Source: Hanstruepera flava (lineage in GTDB: Bacteria > Bacteroidota > Bacteroidia > Flavobacteriales > Flavobacteriaceae). From it: DNA of 63,094 nucleotides. Below are positions 1-9,408 of the stretch, piece after piece; position 1 is the stretch's first letter, and every line of letters starts with the position of its first letter. The stretch is taken from positions 1-63,094 of the forward strand of contig NZ_JALJCW010000007.1 in the NCBI RefSeq assembly GCF_023634025.1. Reading direction: 5' to 3'. The notes below the pieces were generated by a model. That model saw only the letters and a list, made by a program, of their open reading frames with translations. It was not told where the DNA came from and searched no databases. The position numbers were made by a program, and so were the translations under genes.

Positions 1-1183
1 TTGCACTCCCAGTAATTGGCTCTGCACAATCGCTTGTGGCTGTCCAGGTTACTGTTGTCTCACCTCCACAGGCATTCGGTGCGCCTGGATTATCAATCTG
101 AACATCCAAGTTACAGCCTCCCGTTATGGTTCCTGTGGCTACCCATGCATCAAACGCTGCATCTACTTCATCCTGTGATAAGCATGAACCTACTCCTGAA
201 TCCTGTGGTACATTGGCTATAATATCTTCAGACTCTATCCAAGTATATGTTACACTCAAGGCTTCAGCAACATTACCACAGGCATCTGTGTAGTTTGCTG
301 TCCATGTTTGGGTATAATTACAGCCATCTGCTACTGGACCTTCAGTCTCGCTTTCTAAATCCATGTCTCCGTCCATGCAATTATCGTCCACCTTGAACAT
401 TGGTGGTACAATCTCTGGATTACAGCCTAAATCACCGCTCTGTGAGTCTGATGTGATTACTGGCGCTTCGGTATCTACTGTCCAAGTGTATGTTACACTA
501 CATCTTTCAAAATCATATGTTTCATTACCGCATGAATCAATTGCAGCAAAAGTATATGTTACACTTCTATCACAACCTTCATCATCTAAAACAGTATCAT
601 AAACAAACACCTCTGATGAGCCGAAACAGTTATCATCGGTATCAACAAAATCAATTAAACTTTCTCCTGTTGGTATTTCTTTTGGATTACAACCCAAATC
701 GCCTCCCTGTAAAGCTGTACATATAACTTTAGGCGGCAATGTGTCTTGTGTCCAAGTATATGTTATACTAACTGGCTCATACTTAAGTCCACATTTATCA
801 GAAAAGGTGGCTGTCCATGTTTGACTATAACTACAGTCAAAACCTCCTGCATTTTGGGGTCCTTCAGTAGAAACAATAATTAAACAATCTGCCTTTGAAT
901 AAAATTCTGGTGGAACGACATCAGGGTTGCACCCTAGATCTCCACTCTCGGCATCTGTTTCAATAATTGCAATTTGAGTATCTCCAATATTGTTTTGGCT
1001 GATTGTTAGTCTTTGACCAAAACTTTGGAAAGAACCAAATGCAAAAAATAAAATAACCATAAATGAAAGAAAGGATTTAAAAACACCTTTACCATTTATG
1101 GTTGCACAAAATCCATTACGGATTGAATTTTTAACTGAATTCCTACAACAAGAACTCAATTGATTGCTGGTAACTTTGTACAT
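1..1183 (-). CDS. Secreted multi-domain adhesin, N-terminal part (truncated by window edge)
   Basis: The minus strand is open from an ATG at 1183 to base 1, giving about 394 residues with no stop. The protein begins with a roughly 40-residue basic and polar stretch, then a hydrophobic segment (FLSFMVILFFAFGSF) ending at SFGQ, which fits a long Sec signal peptide. It continues as repeated modules of about 80-110 residues with phrases such as DLGCNP, NCxxG, SVTYTWT and DTxAPVI. These resemble HYR/Ig-like modules of large flavobacterial surface proteins. The regularly spaced Cys residues could form disulfides outside the cell. The C-terminus, where a type IX sorting domain would be expected, lies outside the window. 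The module style is seen directly; an adhesin role is inferred from the family. The later start was chosen because the ATG at about 1191 runs straight into a stop. Confidence 0.8.
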   Translation of the reverse strand, partial: MYKVTSNQLSSCCRNSVKNSIRNGFCATINGKGVFKSFLSFMVILFFAFGSFQSFGQRLTISQNNIGDTQIAIIETDAESGDLGCNPDVVPPEFYSKADCLIIVSTEGPQNAGGFDCSYSQTWTATFSDKCGLKYEPVSITYTWTQDTLPPKVICTALQGGDLGCNPKEIPTGESLIDFVDTDDNCFGSSEVFVYDTVLDDEGCDRSVTYTFAAIDSCGNETYDFERCSVTYTWTVDTEAPVITSDSQSGDLGCNPEIVPPMFKVDDNCMDGDMDLESETEGPVADGCNYTQTWTANYTDACGNVAEALSVTYTWIESEDIIANVPQDSGVGSCLSQDEVDAAFDAWVATGTITGGCNLDVQIDNPGAPNACGGETTVTWTATSDCAEPITGSA

Positions 1184-1447
1184 TAACATAACATTTTAGT
1201 TTGATTAATAATGTGTTACACAACACAGGAAGGCTCTAAATGAAATCAGTCCTTGACTGTGCAAACAATCAAAAACTTGAAGTTTTATGAAGTAAATTGA
1301 GGCATTTAATTGCTATTAATCAAATGCTAAAAATCGAAAGTTGAACAAATATTTCATTCATTCAAAAACGAATATAAATAATTAAGGGTCTGCTTTCAAA
1401 GGAAATTAGATAATCTACAATTAAATTAGATAAGCTGTAAATTACAA
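1184..1447. other. Intergenic region upstream of the left adhesin
   Basis: No ORF of note lies in these 264 bases, which separate the hutH stop codon from the start of the minus-strand adhesin. They should hold the adhesin promoter, but no clean TAnnTTTG box was found. A short inverted repeat, TGTGTT-acac-AACACA (about 1211-1226), lies close to the adhesin start and could form a small hairpin in its 5' leader. No strong terminator for hutH was recognised. Confidence 0.4.
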
Positions 1448-2956
1448 TTAAAACATTTCATTTGGCTCAATATTTAAATTCTTAAGAAATAATATTGAGG
1501 CTTCAATATCTTTATAGAGCTCTCTATCATTATGAACCAAATTAACTTCGCCTCTAAAAACATTGACTAAAGATTGAAGAAATTCTGATGACTTTAGCGG
1601 CTTTCTAAACTCCAATGCTTGAGAGGCATTAAACAATTCGATTGCTAAAATTCTTTCAATGTTAATTAACAAGGAATAGGCTTGAGTAGCGGCATTTGCT
1701 CCCATACTAACATGATCTTCCTGTCCGTTACTAGACACAATGCTATCCACACTTGCTGGACTTGCAAGTTGTTTATTGGCACTTACAATACTTGCTGCTG
1801 TATATTGAGGGATCATAAACCCTGAATTTAAACCTGGATTCTCTACTAAAAATGTTGGTAACCCACGTAATCCAGAAACCAATTGAAATGTCCGTCTTTC
1901 TGAAATGTTTCCTAATTCTGCCATAGCTATTTTTAAATAGTCTAATGCCAATGCCAAAGGCTGTCCATGAAAATTTCCTCCAGAAATAATTTCATCTTCT
2001 TTACTGAATATATTGGGATTATCAGTTACAGAATTAATTTCAGTAATAAACGTCTTTCTTACAAAGTCTAAAGTGTCTTTTGTTGCTCCATGAACTTGTG
2101 GAATACATCGAAACGAATATGGGTCTTGTACATGCTTCTTCTCTTGCGATATTAATTCGCTTCCTTCCAAAAATTCTCTTATTCGTTCAGCTGTTTTTAA
2201 CTGGCCATTATGCGGACGTACTAAATGGACCAATTCATTAAAAGGTTCTATTCTACCATCAAAAGCTTCAAGCGAAACACTTCCTATTAAATCAGATAAA
2301 TAAGATAATTTATAAGACTTTAACAAAAGGTGAATACCATACGCACTCATAAATTGCGTTCCATTTAATAACGCTAAACCTTCTTTAGATTGCAACTGAA
2401 TAGGTTTCCATGAAAACTTATTTAAGGCTTCTTCTGCATTACAAATTTCACTTTTCGAATACACTTCCCCTTTACCAATTAAAGGTAAAGCCATGTGAGC
2501 CAGAGGTGCCAAATCGCCTGAAGCACCTAATGAACCCTGGGTGTAAACAACAGGCAAAACATCTTGATTATAGAAATCCAATAAGCGTTGAGCTGTTTCT
2601 AATTGCACCGCACTATGACCATAACTTAACGATTGAACTTTTAAAAGCAGCATTAATCGCACTATACTTTTCGGAACCTTTTCACCAGTGCCACAAGCAT
2701 GAGACATTACTAAATTTTCTTGTAATTTAGTTAAGTTGACTTTTGAAATTTCTACATTATATAATGAACCAAAACCTGTATTAATACCATAAATCGGTCT
2801 ATGCTCTGTCTCTAATTTGTTATCTAAATACGCTCTACTAGCCTTAATTTTCAGAATAGATTCTTCTGAAAGCGCCAATTGTTTATTATTTACAACAATA
2901 TCAAAAATTGTATTTAAGTCTAAAGGCTTACTAGATATATAATGTATGTTCTCCAT
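1448..2956 (-). CDS. hutH: Histidine ammonia-lyase
   Basis: Converts L-histidine to urocanate and ammonia, the first step of histidine breakdown, in the cytoplasm. The MIO-forming triad Ala-Ser-Gly is present in TQGSLGASGDLAPLAHMAL (about residues 145-156). The N-terminal YGINTGFG motif (about 56-63) and the SHACG segment that follows fit histidine rather than aromatic substrates. The length of 502 aa is normal for HutH. The frame also opens 21 nt earlier at a TTG (2977, adding MKQFSRI), but the ATG at 2956 gives the usual length and is preferred. No hutU, hutI or hutG gene lies alongside, so the rest of the pathway must be elsewhere if present. It stands as a single gene on the minus strand, divergent from the thioredoxin lipoprotein. 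Confidence 0.93.
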   Translation of the reverse strand: MENIHYISSKPLDLNTIFDIVVNNKQLALSEESILKIKASRAYLDNKLETEHRPIYGINTGFGSLYNVEISKVNLTKLQENLVMSHACGTGEKVPKSIVRLMLLLKVQSLSYGHSAVQLETAQRLLDFYNQDVLPVVYTQGSLGASGDLAPLAHMALPLIGKGEVYSKSEICNAEEALNKFSWKPIQLQSKEGLALLNGTQFMSAYGIHLLLKSYKLSYLSDLIGSVSLEAFDGRIEPFNELVHLVRPHNGQLKTAERIREFLEGSELISQEKKHVQDPYSFRCIPQVHGATKDTLDFVRKTFITEINSVTDNPNIFSKEDEIISGGNFHGQPLALALDYLKIAMAELGNISERRTFQLVSGLRGLPTFLVENPGLNSGFMIPQYTAASIVSANKQLASPASVDSIVSSNGQEDHVSMGANAATQAYSLLINIERILAIELFNASQALEFRKPLKSSEFLQSLVNVFRGEVNLVHNDRELYKDIEASILFLKNLNIEPNEMF

Positions 2957-3076
2957 GATTCGTGAAAATTGTTTCAAAAGTCTATATTCAATGGTAATTA
3001 TGCAAACAATTGTTAATAATTAATGAGTTTATATTTATAAATTATATTTTTGAAAAAAACCAATACATTAAAACGC

Positions 3077-4129
3077 ATGAAAAAAAGCCTATTAGCATTA
3101 TCTGCATTAGCAATATTAGCATGTCAAGAAGATGCTCCTAAAGATTACGTAACCCTTACAGGAACCATAACAAATCAAAATAGTGATTCGTTGGTAGTAA
3201 GAAACAGATCTTACAGTAAAACAATTACTGTTAACCAAGATGGAACATTTAGTGATACTTTAAAAGTAGAAACTGGTATTTACTCTATTTTCGATGGTGC
3301 CGAAAGCACCAATGTCTTTCTTAAAAATGGTTATGAGCTTAATATGAGCCTAGACACTAAAATGTTTGATGAAACAGTTAAATATGAAGGTCTTGGTTCG
3401 GAACAAAGTAATTTCTTGGCACAAAAATCTTTAAAGGAAGAACAGCTTTTAGATTTTGATGCATTAAGTGCTATTGAGGATATGGAAACCTTAAACAAAA
3501 CTTTAGATGGTATAAAATCTGAATTAAATGCGTTTTACACATCTAACACGGAAATAGATTCAACCATAACCAATAGTTCTATTGAAACTTTAGAACCCAT
3601 GTTAAACTCGTACAAAAGGTATCTTGGCCAATCTATAGCTTTAAAGCAAGAATTACCTAAAGGGTCTGAATCTCCTGCATTTACAGATTATGAAAATGTT
3701 GATGGTTCAAAAACCTCTTTAGCAGATTTAAAAGGCAAGTATGTTTATGTTGATGTTTGGGCAACCTGGTGTGGCCCTTGTAAGGCAGAAATACCACATT
3801 TAAAAGCTATTGAAAAAGAATATCATGACAAAAATATTGAATTTGTTAGTCTTTCTGTAGATGACGGTCGTGGTTATAAAGCTGATTCAAAAGAGGAAGC
3901 TGCAGCTCTTGCCAAAGAAGGTTGGAAAAAAATGATTGCTGAAAAAGAATTGGGTGGTATTCAAATTATTGCTCCTGAAGGATGGCAATCTTCTTTTGTT
4001 AAAGATTATAAAATTAGTGGTATTCCTCGTTTTATCTTAATAGATCCAGATGGTAATGTAGTTAACCCAGACGCACCAAGGCCATCTAGTGACAAGCTTA
4101 AAGAATTATTTACCGAATTAAATATTTAA
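3077..4129 (+). CDS. TlpA-like thioredoxin-fold lipoprotein
   Basis: A 350-aa lipoprotein with a thioredoxin-type redox domain. The N-terminus MKKSLLALSALAILAC is a lipoprotein signal with the acceptor Cys at residue 16. The middle (about 20-200) is a beta-rich then helical region similar in style to the DUF4369 domain often fused to such proteins. The C-terminal domain carries VDVWATWCGPCKAEIPHL with the active-site WCGPC at about 231-235, and a cis-Pro context (SGIPRFILID) near the end. It probably reduces or isomerises disulfides in the periplasm. The TTG at 3050 lies inside a TATTTTTG box that looks like a -7 promoter element, so the ATG at 3077 is taken as start. The gene ends at a strong terminator shared with the convergent NAD(P)HX repair gene. 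Confidence 0.9.
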   Translation: MKKSLLALSALAILACQEDAPKDYVTLTGTITNQNSDSLVVRNRSYSKTITVNQDGTFSDTLKVETGIYSIFDGAESTNVFLKNGYELNMSLDTKMFDETVKYEGLGSEQSNFLAQKSLKEEQLLDFDALSAIEDMETLNKTLDGIKSELNAFYTSNTEIDSTITNSSIETLEPMLNSYKRYLGQSIALKQELPKGSESPAFTDYENVDGSKTSLADLKGKYVYVDVWATWCGPCKAEIPHLKAIEKEYHDKNIEFVSLSVDDGRGYKADSKEEAAALAKEGWKKMIAEKELGGIQIIAPEGWQSSFVKDYKISGIPRFILIDPDGNVVNPDAPRPSSDKLKELFTELNI

Positions 4130-4150
4130 TTCATTTAAAGAAATCCAATA

Positions 4151-4179
4151 AAAAAAGCCACTAGTTAGTGGCTTTTTTT
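4151..4179. terminator. Bidirectional intrinsic terminator
   Basis: AAAAAAGCCACTA-GT-TAGTGGCTTTTTTT forms a 7-bp GC-containing stem flanked by A and T tracts on both sides. It can therefore end transcription from both convergent genes. It overlaps the last codons of the minus-strand gene. Confidence 0.85.
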
Positions 4180-5746
4180 ATTGTTGATTATTAGATTTTT
4201 CTTCGGGTTGTTCTTCAACTTCCGGTTGTTCAGGCTGTTCAAACAAACTGATATAGGCTTCTCCCAATGCTTCAATAATATGTGACGCAATTAAACTTTG
4301 ATAACCTAAATCATCAACAGCAATATCGGCAGATTTTCCATGTAAATACACTCCAAATACAGAAGCTGCCAGTGGGTCATATCCTTGGGCAATTAATCCA
4401 GTTATCATTCCTGTAAGCACATCTCCTGTTCCAGCTGTTGCCAATCCTGGATTTCCGCTTGAATTTATATATAATTTATCTCCCGATACTATAATTGTAT
4501 TGGCTCCTTTTATAACGATAATAACCTTATAGTCGTTAGAGAGCTTTTTAACTTTTTCTAATTTATCAAAATCATCATCCCACTTTCCTATCAACCTTTC
4601 CAACTCTTTTGGATGGGGTGTCAAAACTGTATTTTCGGGTAAATGTTTCAATAGCTTCTTATCTCCAGACAATAGGTTAATACCATCTGCATCTATAACT
4701 AAAGAAACTGTATTGGTTTTAATAAAATTCTGAAATGCTATTTTAGTTTTGTCATGTACACCAAGACCTACACCAATTCCAATAGCATTTGTATTAATAT
4801 TATTAAAATCTATATCAGAAATATATTCATCAGCTACATCAGTTATAACCATGGCTTCAGGAAAGGACGCTTGCAAGGGAACATAACCACACTTTGGCAC
4901 ATAAGCAGTTACTAAACCTGCTCCTGAAGTTAGTGCTGCTCGACTGGCCAAATTTACAGCTCCAATTTTCCCATAACTACCTCCAACTATTAATGCATGC
5001 CCAAACATACCTTTGTGAGAAAACTTATCACGTGGCTGGTAAATGGGCAATACTTCGTGCTTTCCTATTAAATCGACCTCTGTTGCTGTTGACATTAAGT
5101 ACTCTCTATCTATACCTATATCCAAAACTTCCCATTGAACTGTATATTTAGCAGTATCTGGTAAAAAGAACACCAATTTAGGAGATTGAAAACTTAAGGT
5201 ATAACCAGCCCAAACTACGTTATTCTCATCATCAGGAATCTTATCTGTCTTTAACCCAGAAGGAATATCTATAGATAATGTAAATGCCTTCGATTGCCTA
5301 AAATATTGAAATAACTTTATCACCCAATCTGCTGGTGGACGATTGAGTCCAATGCCAAATACCGCATCAATAATAATATCAGGTGTTTCAATAGGTGGTA
5401 AATCATCATTAGGACCTAATAGGGTTGGCCAATCTTTTGTGGTTTCCTTTATACGTTCGTAGTTGATTAAGAAATCTTTTGAACGTTTATCACTATAATT
5501 TACTATATACGTTTTAACATTATACCCATGGGTTATTAAATGCCTCGCAACAACCAAACCATCACCACCATTATTTCCAATACCACAAAATACGTGAATG
5601 GGTACTTGAGCACCTTGCATGCGCATATGCAACCAATTGAATATTTGGGTTCCAGCACGCTCCATGAGTTCAGTAGATGTAATGTTTTGTCGTTCAGCTG
5701 TTAGCCTATCTCCTTCATATATTTGTTCTTTAGAAAAAATCTTCAT
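4178..5746 (-). CDS. nnr: Bifunctional NAD(P)HX epimerase / ADP-dependent NAD(P)HX dehydratase
   Basis: Repairs hydrated NADH and NADPH. The N-terminal YjeF_N epimerase domain (about 1-215) carries FCGIGNNGGDGLVVARHL at about 53-70. The C-terminal carbohydrate-kinase-like dehydratase domain (about 225-500) carries DADGINLL, TPHPKELERL and NPGLATAGTGDVLTGM (about 430-446). The 522-aa length matches the fused bacterial enzyme. The last about 20 residues are an odd low-complexity tail rich in Glu, Gln and Pro that is not part of either catalytic domain. It is transcribed alone, away from thrABC. Confidence 0.93.
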   Translation of the reverse strand: MKIFSKEQIYEGDRLTAERQNITSTELMERAGTQIFNWLHMRMQGAQVPIHVFCGIGNNGGDGLVVARHLITHGYNVKTYIVNYSDKRSKDFLINYERIKETTKDWPTLLGPNDDLPPIETPDIIIDAVFGIGLNRPPADWVIKLFQYFRQSKAFTLSIDIPSGLKTDKIPDDENNVVWAGYTLSFQSPKLVFFLPDTAKYTVQWEVLDIGIDREYLMSTATEVDLIGKHEVLPIYQPRDKFSHKGMFGHALIVGGSYGKIGAVNLASRAALTSGAGLVTAYVPKCGYVPLQASFPEAMVITDVADEYISDIDFNNINTNAIGIGVGLGVHDKTKIAFQNFIKTNTVSLVIDADGINLLSGDKKLLKHLPENTVLTPHPKELERLIGKWDDDFDKLEKVKKLSNDYKVIIVIKGANTIIVSGDKLYINSSGNPGLATAGTGDVLTGMITGLIAQGYDPLAASVFGVYLHGKSADIAVDDLGYQSLIASHIIEALGEAYISLFEQPEQPEVEEQPEEKSNNQQ

Positions 5747-5827
5747 TTATAAATCTTGTTTTTAATCGATTTTAATGGTATTCAATCCAAAAAAAATCAA
5801 TTTATTTTTTTATTACTGTAAAAATAA

Positions 5828-5835
5828 TACTTTTG
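5828..5835 (+). promoter_or_regulatory. Candidate -7 promoter box for the thr leader/thrABC
   Basis: TACTTTTG matches the Bacteroidetes -7 consensus TAnnTTTG exactly. It lies 17 nt upstream of the leader ATG, so the leader ORF would begin close to the 5' end of the transcript. The -33 box is weak (TTT about 19 nt upstream). Confidence 0.5.
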
Positions 5836-5852
5836 ATAGTACAGACAGTTAT

Positions 5853-5945
5853 ATGACTACTTCTAATAACATAGAAAATAAAATTAACGCAAATAGCTTT
5901 GCTGTTTGTATTTCTACTGTTACCACTACTACCCCTTGGGGTTAG
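5853..5945 (+). CDS. Threonine-rich leader peptide (candidate thr operon attenuator)
   Basis: A 30-codon ORF precedes thrA: ATG at 5853, TAG at 5943-5945. Its C-terminal half reads CISTVTTTTPWG. It has seven Thr codons in 30, five of them within residues 22-27, plus three Ile codons. That is what a ribosome-mediated attenuation leader for a Thr/Ile pathway would look like. An ACCCC-TT-GGGGT inverted repeat lies over the last codons, and an AT-rich stem TTGTAAA-ctt-TTTACAA follows at 5971-5987, about 48 nt before thrA. No classical U-tract terminator was seen, so the mechanism is inference. The reading frame, codon content and position are seen directly. Confidence 0.7.
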   Translation: MTTSNNIENKINANSFAVCISTVTTTTPWG

Positions 5946-6034
5946 TTTCTATTTCACTTCCGTACTTATTTTGTAAACTTTTTACAATCTCTATTCAACA
6001 AAAATAAAATTTATTAGTCCTTAAACGATTAATT

Positions 6035-8482
6035 ATGAATGTATTAAAATTTGGCGGCACATCTGTAGGCTCCTCAAAAAATATCAACCAAGTCATCTGT
6101 ATTTTAGAAAATTATGCCAAAAACGAACCCGTAATCTGTGTGGTTTCAGCCATTGGTGGCATAACCAATAAGTTGCTTCAGGCTGGCGAATTAGCACAAA
6201 GTAAAAACGAAAGTTATTTATCTGTTTTTAAGGATATTAAATCAATTAATTTAAATATATTGTTTGAGTTACTCACAAATCAAGACACAACTTCAAAAGA
6301 GTATTTGGAAAGCAAGCTGCAAGCCTTAAAAAGCCTTTTGGATGGCATTTATTTAATCAATGAATTGTCACCTAAAACTACTGACAAATTAGTGAGCTTT
6401 GGTGAACTGTTATCTTCGTATATCATTACTGAAGCATTAAAAGAACGTGGCAATAATGCTGTTAGAAAAAATAGTCAAGAACTGATTATTACCGATTCCA
6501 ATTTTACCAAAGCTGAAGTTAATTTTGATATTACAAATACGAATATCCAATCTTACTTTACAAACTCCAAGCAATCCATTACGATTATTCCCGGATTTAT
6601 TTCCCAATCTGAAGATGGTGAACAAACGACTTTAGGTCGTGGAGGATCTGATTTTACAGCGGCTATTATTGCAGCTGCATTAAAAGTAAATAGATTGGAA
6701 ATCTGGACCGATGTTAGTGGTATGTATACGGCTAATCCTAAATTAGTTAAGCAGGCCTACCCTATTAAAAACCTGTCATATCAGGAAGCTATGGAACTAT
6801 CCCATTTTGGAGCCAAAGTACTATATCCACCAACTGTACAACCAGTATTAAATTACAACATACCAATTCATATAAAAAATACTATGGAACCAGATGCTCC
6901 TGGAACTGTAATCTCAAATGAATATACCAACGGCAAAACAACCGTAGCTAGAGGCATCAGCCATATAGATAAAATTTCGCTGTTAACCCTTCAAGGCAAT
7001 GGTATGGTAGGTATACCAGGATTTTCAAAGCGATTATTTGAGACTTTAGCACTAGAAAAAATTAATGTGATTTTAATTACTCAAGCATCTTCCGAACACT
7101 CTATTTGTTTTGGAATTTCTGAAGATGATATCCTGAAAGCCGAAAAAGCTATCAACTTGGCATTTGCCAATGAAATAGCCTTGCATAAAATTGATCCTAT
7201 TCTAGTTGAGAACAATCTTGCCATAATCGCACTCGTAGGTGATAATATGAAAAACCATCAAGGTGTTAGCGGCAAACTGTTTAGTGCATTAGGAAAAAAC
7301 AACATCAATATTCGTGCTATTGCCCAAGGTGCATCTGAAAAGAATATCTCAACAGTAATCTCCCAAAAAGATGTAAAAAAAGCTCTAAATACCATTCATG
7401 AACGCTTTTTTGAAGACCAAAACAAACAACTCAACGTCTTTATTACAGGTGTTGGTAATGTTGGAGAGCGTTTGGTAAAGCAAATAAAACAACAAAGAAA
7501 ATTCTTAAAAGAACAGCTTAAAATAAACCTTCGCGTGATTGGTCTATCAAACTCCCGTAAAATGGTTTTCGATGATTCTGGTCTATCACTTAAAAACTGG
7601 AAAGAAAGCCTTGAAAATGGTGAAGATGCTACTTTACAGGACTTTTTAGAACGTGTAAAAACCTTTAACCTGCGTAATAGTATTTTTGTTGATGTGACGG
7701 CCAATGAAACCGTTGCCAACATGTATGACGCCTATTTAAAGGAAAGTATTGCTGTAGTTGCCTGTAATAAAATTGCTTGTTCCAGTGAATTAGCTAATTA
7801 CCAAAACCTAAAATATCTATCTCGGAAATACAACGCACCCTTTCTCTTTGAAACCAATGTTGGTGCAGGATTACCCATAATTGACACCCTAAACAATTTA
7901 GTTGCTTCAGGAGATCGAGTAACCTCAATTCAGGCGGTACTTTCTGGAAGTTTGAACTTTGTGTTTAATAACTTTAACGATGAAACCAAATTTCACGATG
8001 TTGTGAAACAAGCTCAAGCGGAAGGCTACACAGAACCTGATCCTAGAATTGATTTAAGTGGTGTTGATGTCGCACGAAAAATTCTTATTTTGGCTAGGGA
8101 AAGTGGCACAGATATGAATTTGGAAGATATCAAGAACAACTCATTCCTGACTAAAGCTAATTTAGAAAGCAATTCTGTTGATGATTTTTATCAGACCTTG
8201 ATTGGTGATGAAGCGCATTTTCAACAACTTTACGCTTCAGCTAAATCCAAAAATTGTCAGTTAAAATATGTTGCCCAATTCAATGATGGCAAAGCCGAAG
8301 TTGGATTGCGAGAAATCCCTGAAGGGCATCCTTTTTACAATTTAGAAGGAAAAGATAACATCGTCATGTTTTACACGAAACGTTACCCAGAACAACCGAT
8401 GATTATTAAGGGTGCTGGTGCTGGAGCCGATGTGACAGCTTCTGGTTTGTTTTCAGATATTATTAGAATTGGTAATAACTAA
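6035..8482 (+). CDS. thrA: Bifunctional aspartate kinase / homoserine dehydrogenase I
   Basis: Catalyses the first and third steps from aspartate towards threonine. The 815-aa fusion has the aspartokinase domain first, with KFGGTSVGSS at residues 5-14. Tandem ACT regulatory domains follow (about 315-460) and probably sense threonine. The NAD(P)-binding homoserine dehydrogenase domain starts near 470 with ITGVGNVGERLV. Later segments such as NVGAGLPIIDTL and the VLSGSLNFVFN stretch are typical of homoserine dehydrogenase. It is the first gene of a tight thrA-thrB-thrC operon, with 2 nt to thrB. It lies downstream of a Thr-rich leader peptide, so control by both feedback and attenuation is likely. 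Confidence 0.96.
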   Translation: MNVLKFGGTSVGSSKNINQVICILENYAKNEPVICVVSAIGGITNKLLQAGELAQSKNESYLSVFKDIKSINLNILFELLTNQDTTSKEYLESKLQALKSLLDGIYLINELSPKTTDKLVSFGELLSSYIITEALKERGNNAVRKNSQELIITDSNFTKAEVNFDITNTNIQSYFTNSKQSITIIPGFISQSEDGEQTTLGRGGSDFTAAIIAAALKVNRLEIWTDVSGMYTANPKLVKQAYPIKNLSYQEAMELSHFGAKVLYPPTVQPVLNYNIPIHIKNTMEPDAPGTVISNEYTNGKTTVARGISHIDKISLLTLQGNGMVGIPGFSKRLFETLALEKINVILITQASSEHSICFGISEDDILKAEKAINLAFANEIALHKIDPILVENNLAIIALVGDNMKNHQGVSGKLFSALGKNNINIRAIAQGASEKNISTVISQKDVKKALNTIHERFFEDQNKQLNVFITGVGNVGERLVKQIKQQRKFLKEQLKINLRVIGLSNSRKMVFDDSGLSLKNWKESLENGEDATLQDFLERVKTFNLRNSIFVDVTANETVANMYDAYLKESIAVVACNKIACSSELANYQNLKYLSRKYNAPFLFETNVGAGLPIIDTLNNLVASGDRVTSIQAVLSGSLNFVFNNFNDETKFHDVVKQAQAEGYTEPDPRIDLSGVDVARKILILARESGTDMNLEDIKNNSFLTKANLESNSVDDFYQTLIGDEAHFQQLYASAKSKNCQLKYVAQFNDGKAEVGLREIPEGHPFYNLEGKDNIVMFYTKRYPEQPMIIKGAGAGADVTASGLFSDIIRIGNN

Positions 8483-8484
8483 CT

Positions 8485-9408
8485 ATGGATAAAATTACAA
8501 TTTTTTCACCTGCAACTGTTGCCAATGTCTCCTGTGGTTTTGATGCTTTGGGACTCGCTTTAAATGGAAAAGGTGACAAAATGATTTTCACCAAACGTCA
8601 AGACAATCAATTAATCATTACCAAAATTGAAGGTGCCAATCTCCCCTACGACATTGACGATAATTTAGTTGGAACCGTTATAAAAGCCATGCTTCAAAAA
8701 CTTGATTTGCAGTTAGGTTTAGACATAGAAATCTATAAAGGATTTAAGCCAGGAAGTGGATTGGGTTCCAGTGCGGCCAGTGCTGCTGGTACGGCTTACG
8801 CCATCAACGAATTATTGGGAAAACCTTTTTCAAAAATTGAATTGATTCAGTTCGCCATGTTTGGTGAAGAAGCTGCGTGTGGCTCACAAATTGCCGATAA
8901 TGTTTCAGCAGCCTTGTTTGGTGGTTTTGTGTTGATAAGAAGTTATAATCCTCTGGAAATTGTGAGTTTACCCGTTCCTGATGATTTATATATTACCGCC
9001 TTACATCCACAAATAGAAATTAAAACGGAAGATGCACGCGATGTTTTGCCAAAGGATATTCCATTAAAAAGTGCTATTACACAATGGTCCAATGTAGGTG
9101 GTTTGATAAGCGGTCTCTACACAAATGATTACGACCTCATCAGTAGGTCTTTACAAGATGTTATTGTAGAGCCTGTTAGAAAAAAACTGATTCCTCATTT
9201 TGATTTAGTAAAAAATGCTGCTTTGCAATCTGGCGCTTTAGGCGCTGGCATTTCGGGAGCTGGACCAACTATATTTGCCTTATCAAAAGGCATGGAAACA
9301 GCCAAAACCGTTGAAGAATCCATGAGCAAAATATATTCGAATACAGACATTGAATTTTATACTTTTACATCTGAAATTAGTGTTGATGGCGTTAAAACAA
9401 TTACTTAA
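8485..9408 (+). CDS. thrB: Homoserine kinase
   Basis: Phosphorylates homoserine to O-phosphohomoserine using ATP. This 307-aa GHMP-family kinase has the ATP loop PGSGLGSSAASAAG at about 89-102 and the C-terminal GAGISGAGPTIFAL glycine-rich motif. The N-terminal FSPATVANVSCGFDALG is the usual substrate-side motif. The start lies 2 nt after thrA, and the stop TAA directly abuts the thrC ATG, which suggests translational coupling. Confidence 0.96.
   Translation: MDKITIFSPATVANVSCGFDALGLALNGKGDKMIFTKRQDNQLIITKIEGANLPYDIDDNLVGTVIKAMLQKLDLQLGLDIEIYKGFKPGSGLGSSAASAAGTAYAINELLGKPFSKIELIQFAMFGEEAACGSQIADNVSAALFGGFVLIRSYNPLEIVSLPVPDDLYITALHPQIEIKTEDARDVLPKDIPLKSAITQWSNVGGLISGLYTNDYDLISRSLQDVIVEPVRKKLIPHFDLVKNAALQSGALGAGISGAGPTIFALSKGMETAKTVEESMSKIYSNTDIEFYTFTSEISVDGVKTIT

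Noticed and set aside
1448-2956. HutH as a tyrosine or phenylalanine ammonia-lyase
   Set aside because: The SHACG segment after the YGINTGFG motif and the whole length fit the histidine enzyme.
5931-5942. ACCCC-TT-GGGGT as a terminator hairpin in the thr leader
   Set aside because: A 2-nt loop is too tight and no T tract follows. It is kept only as part of the leader description.
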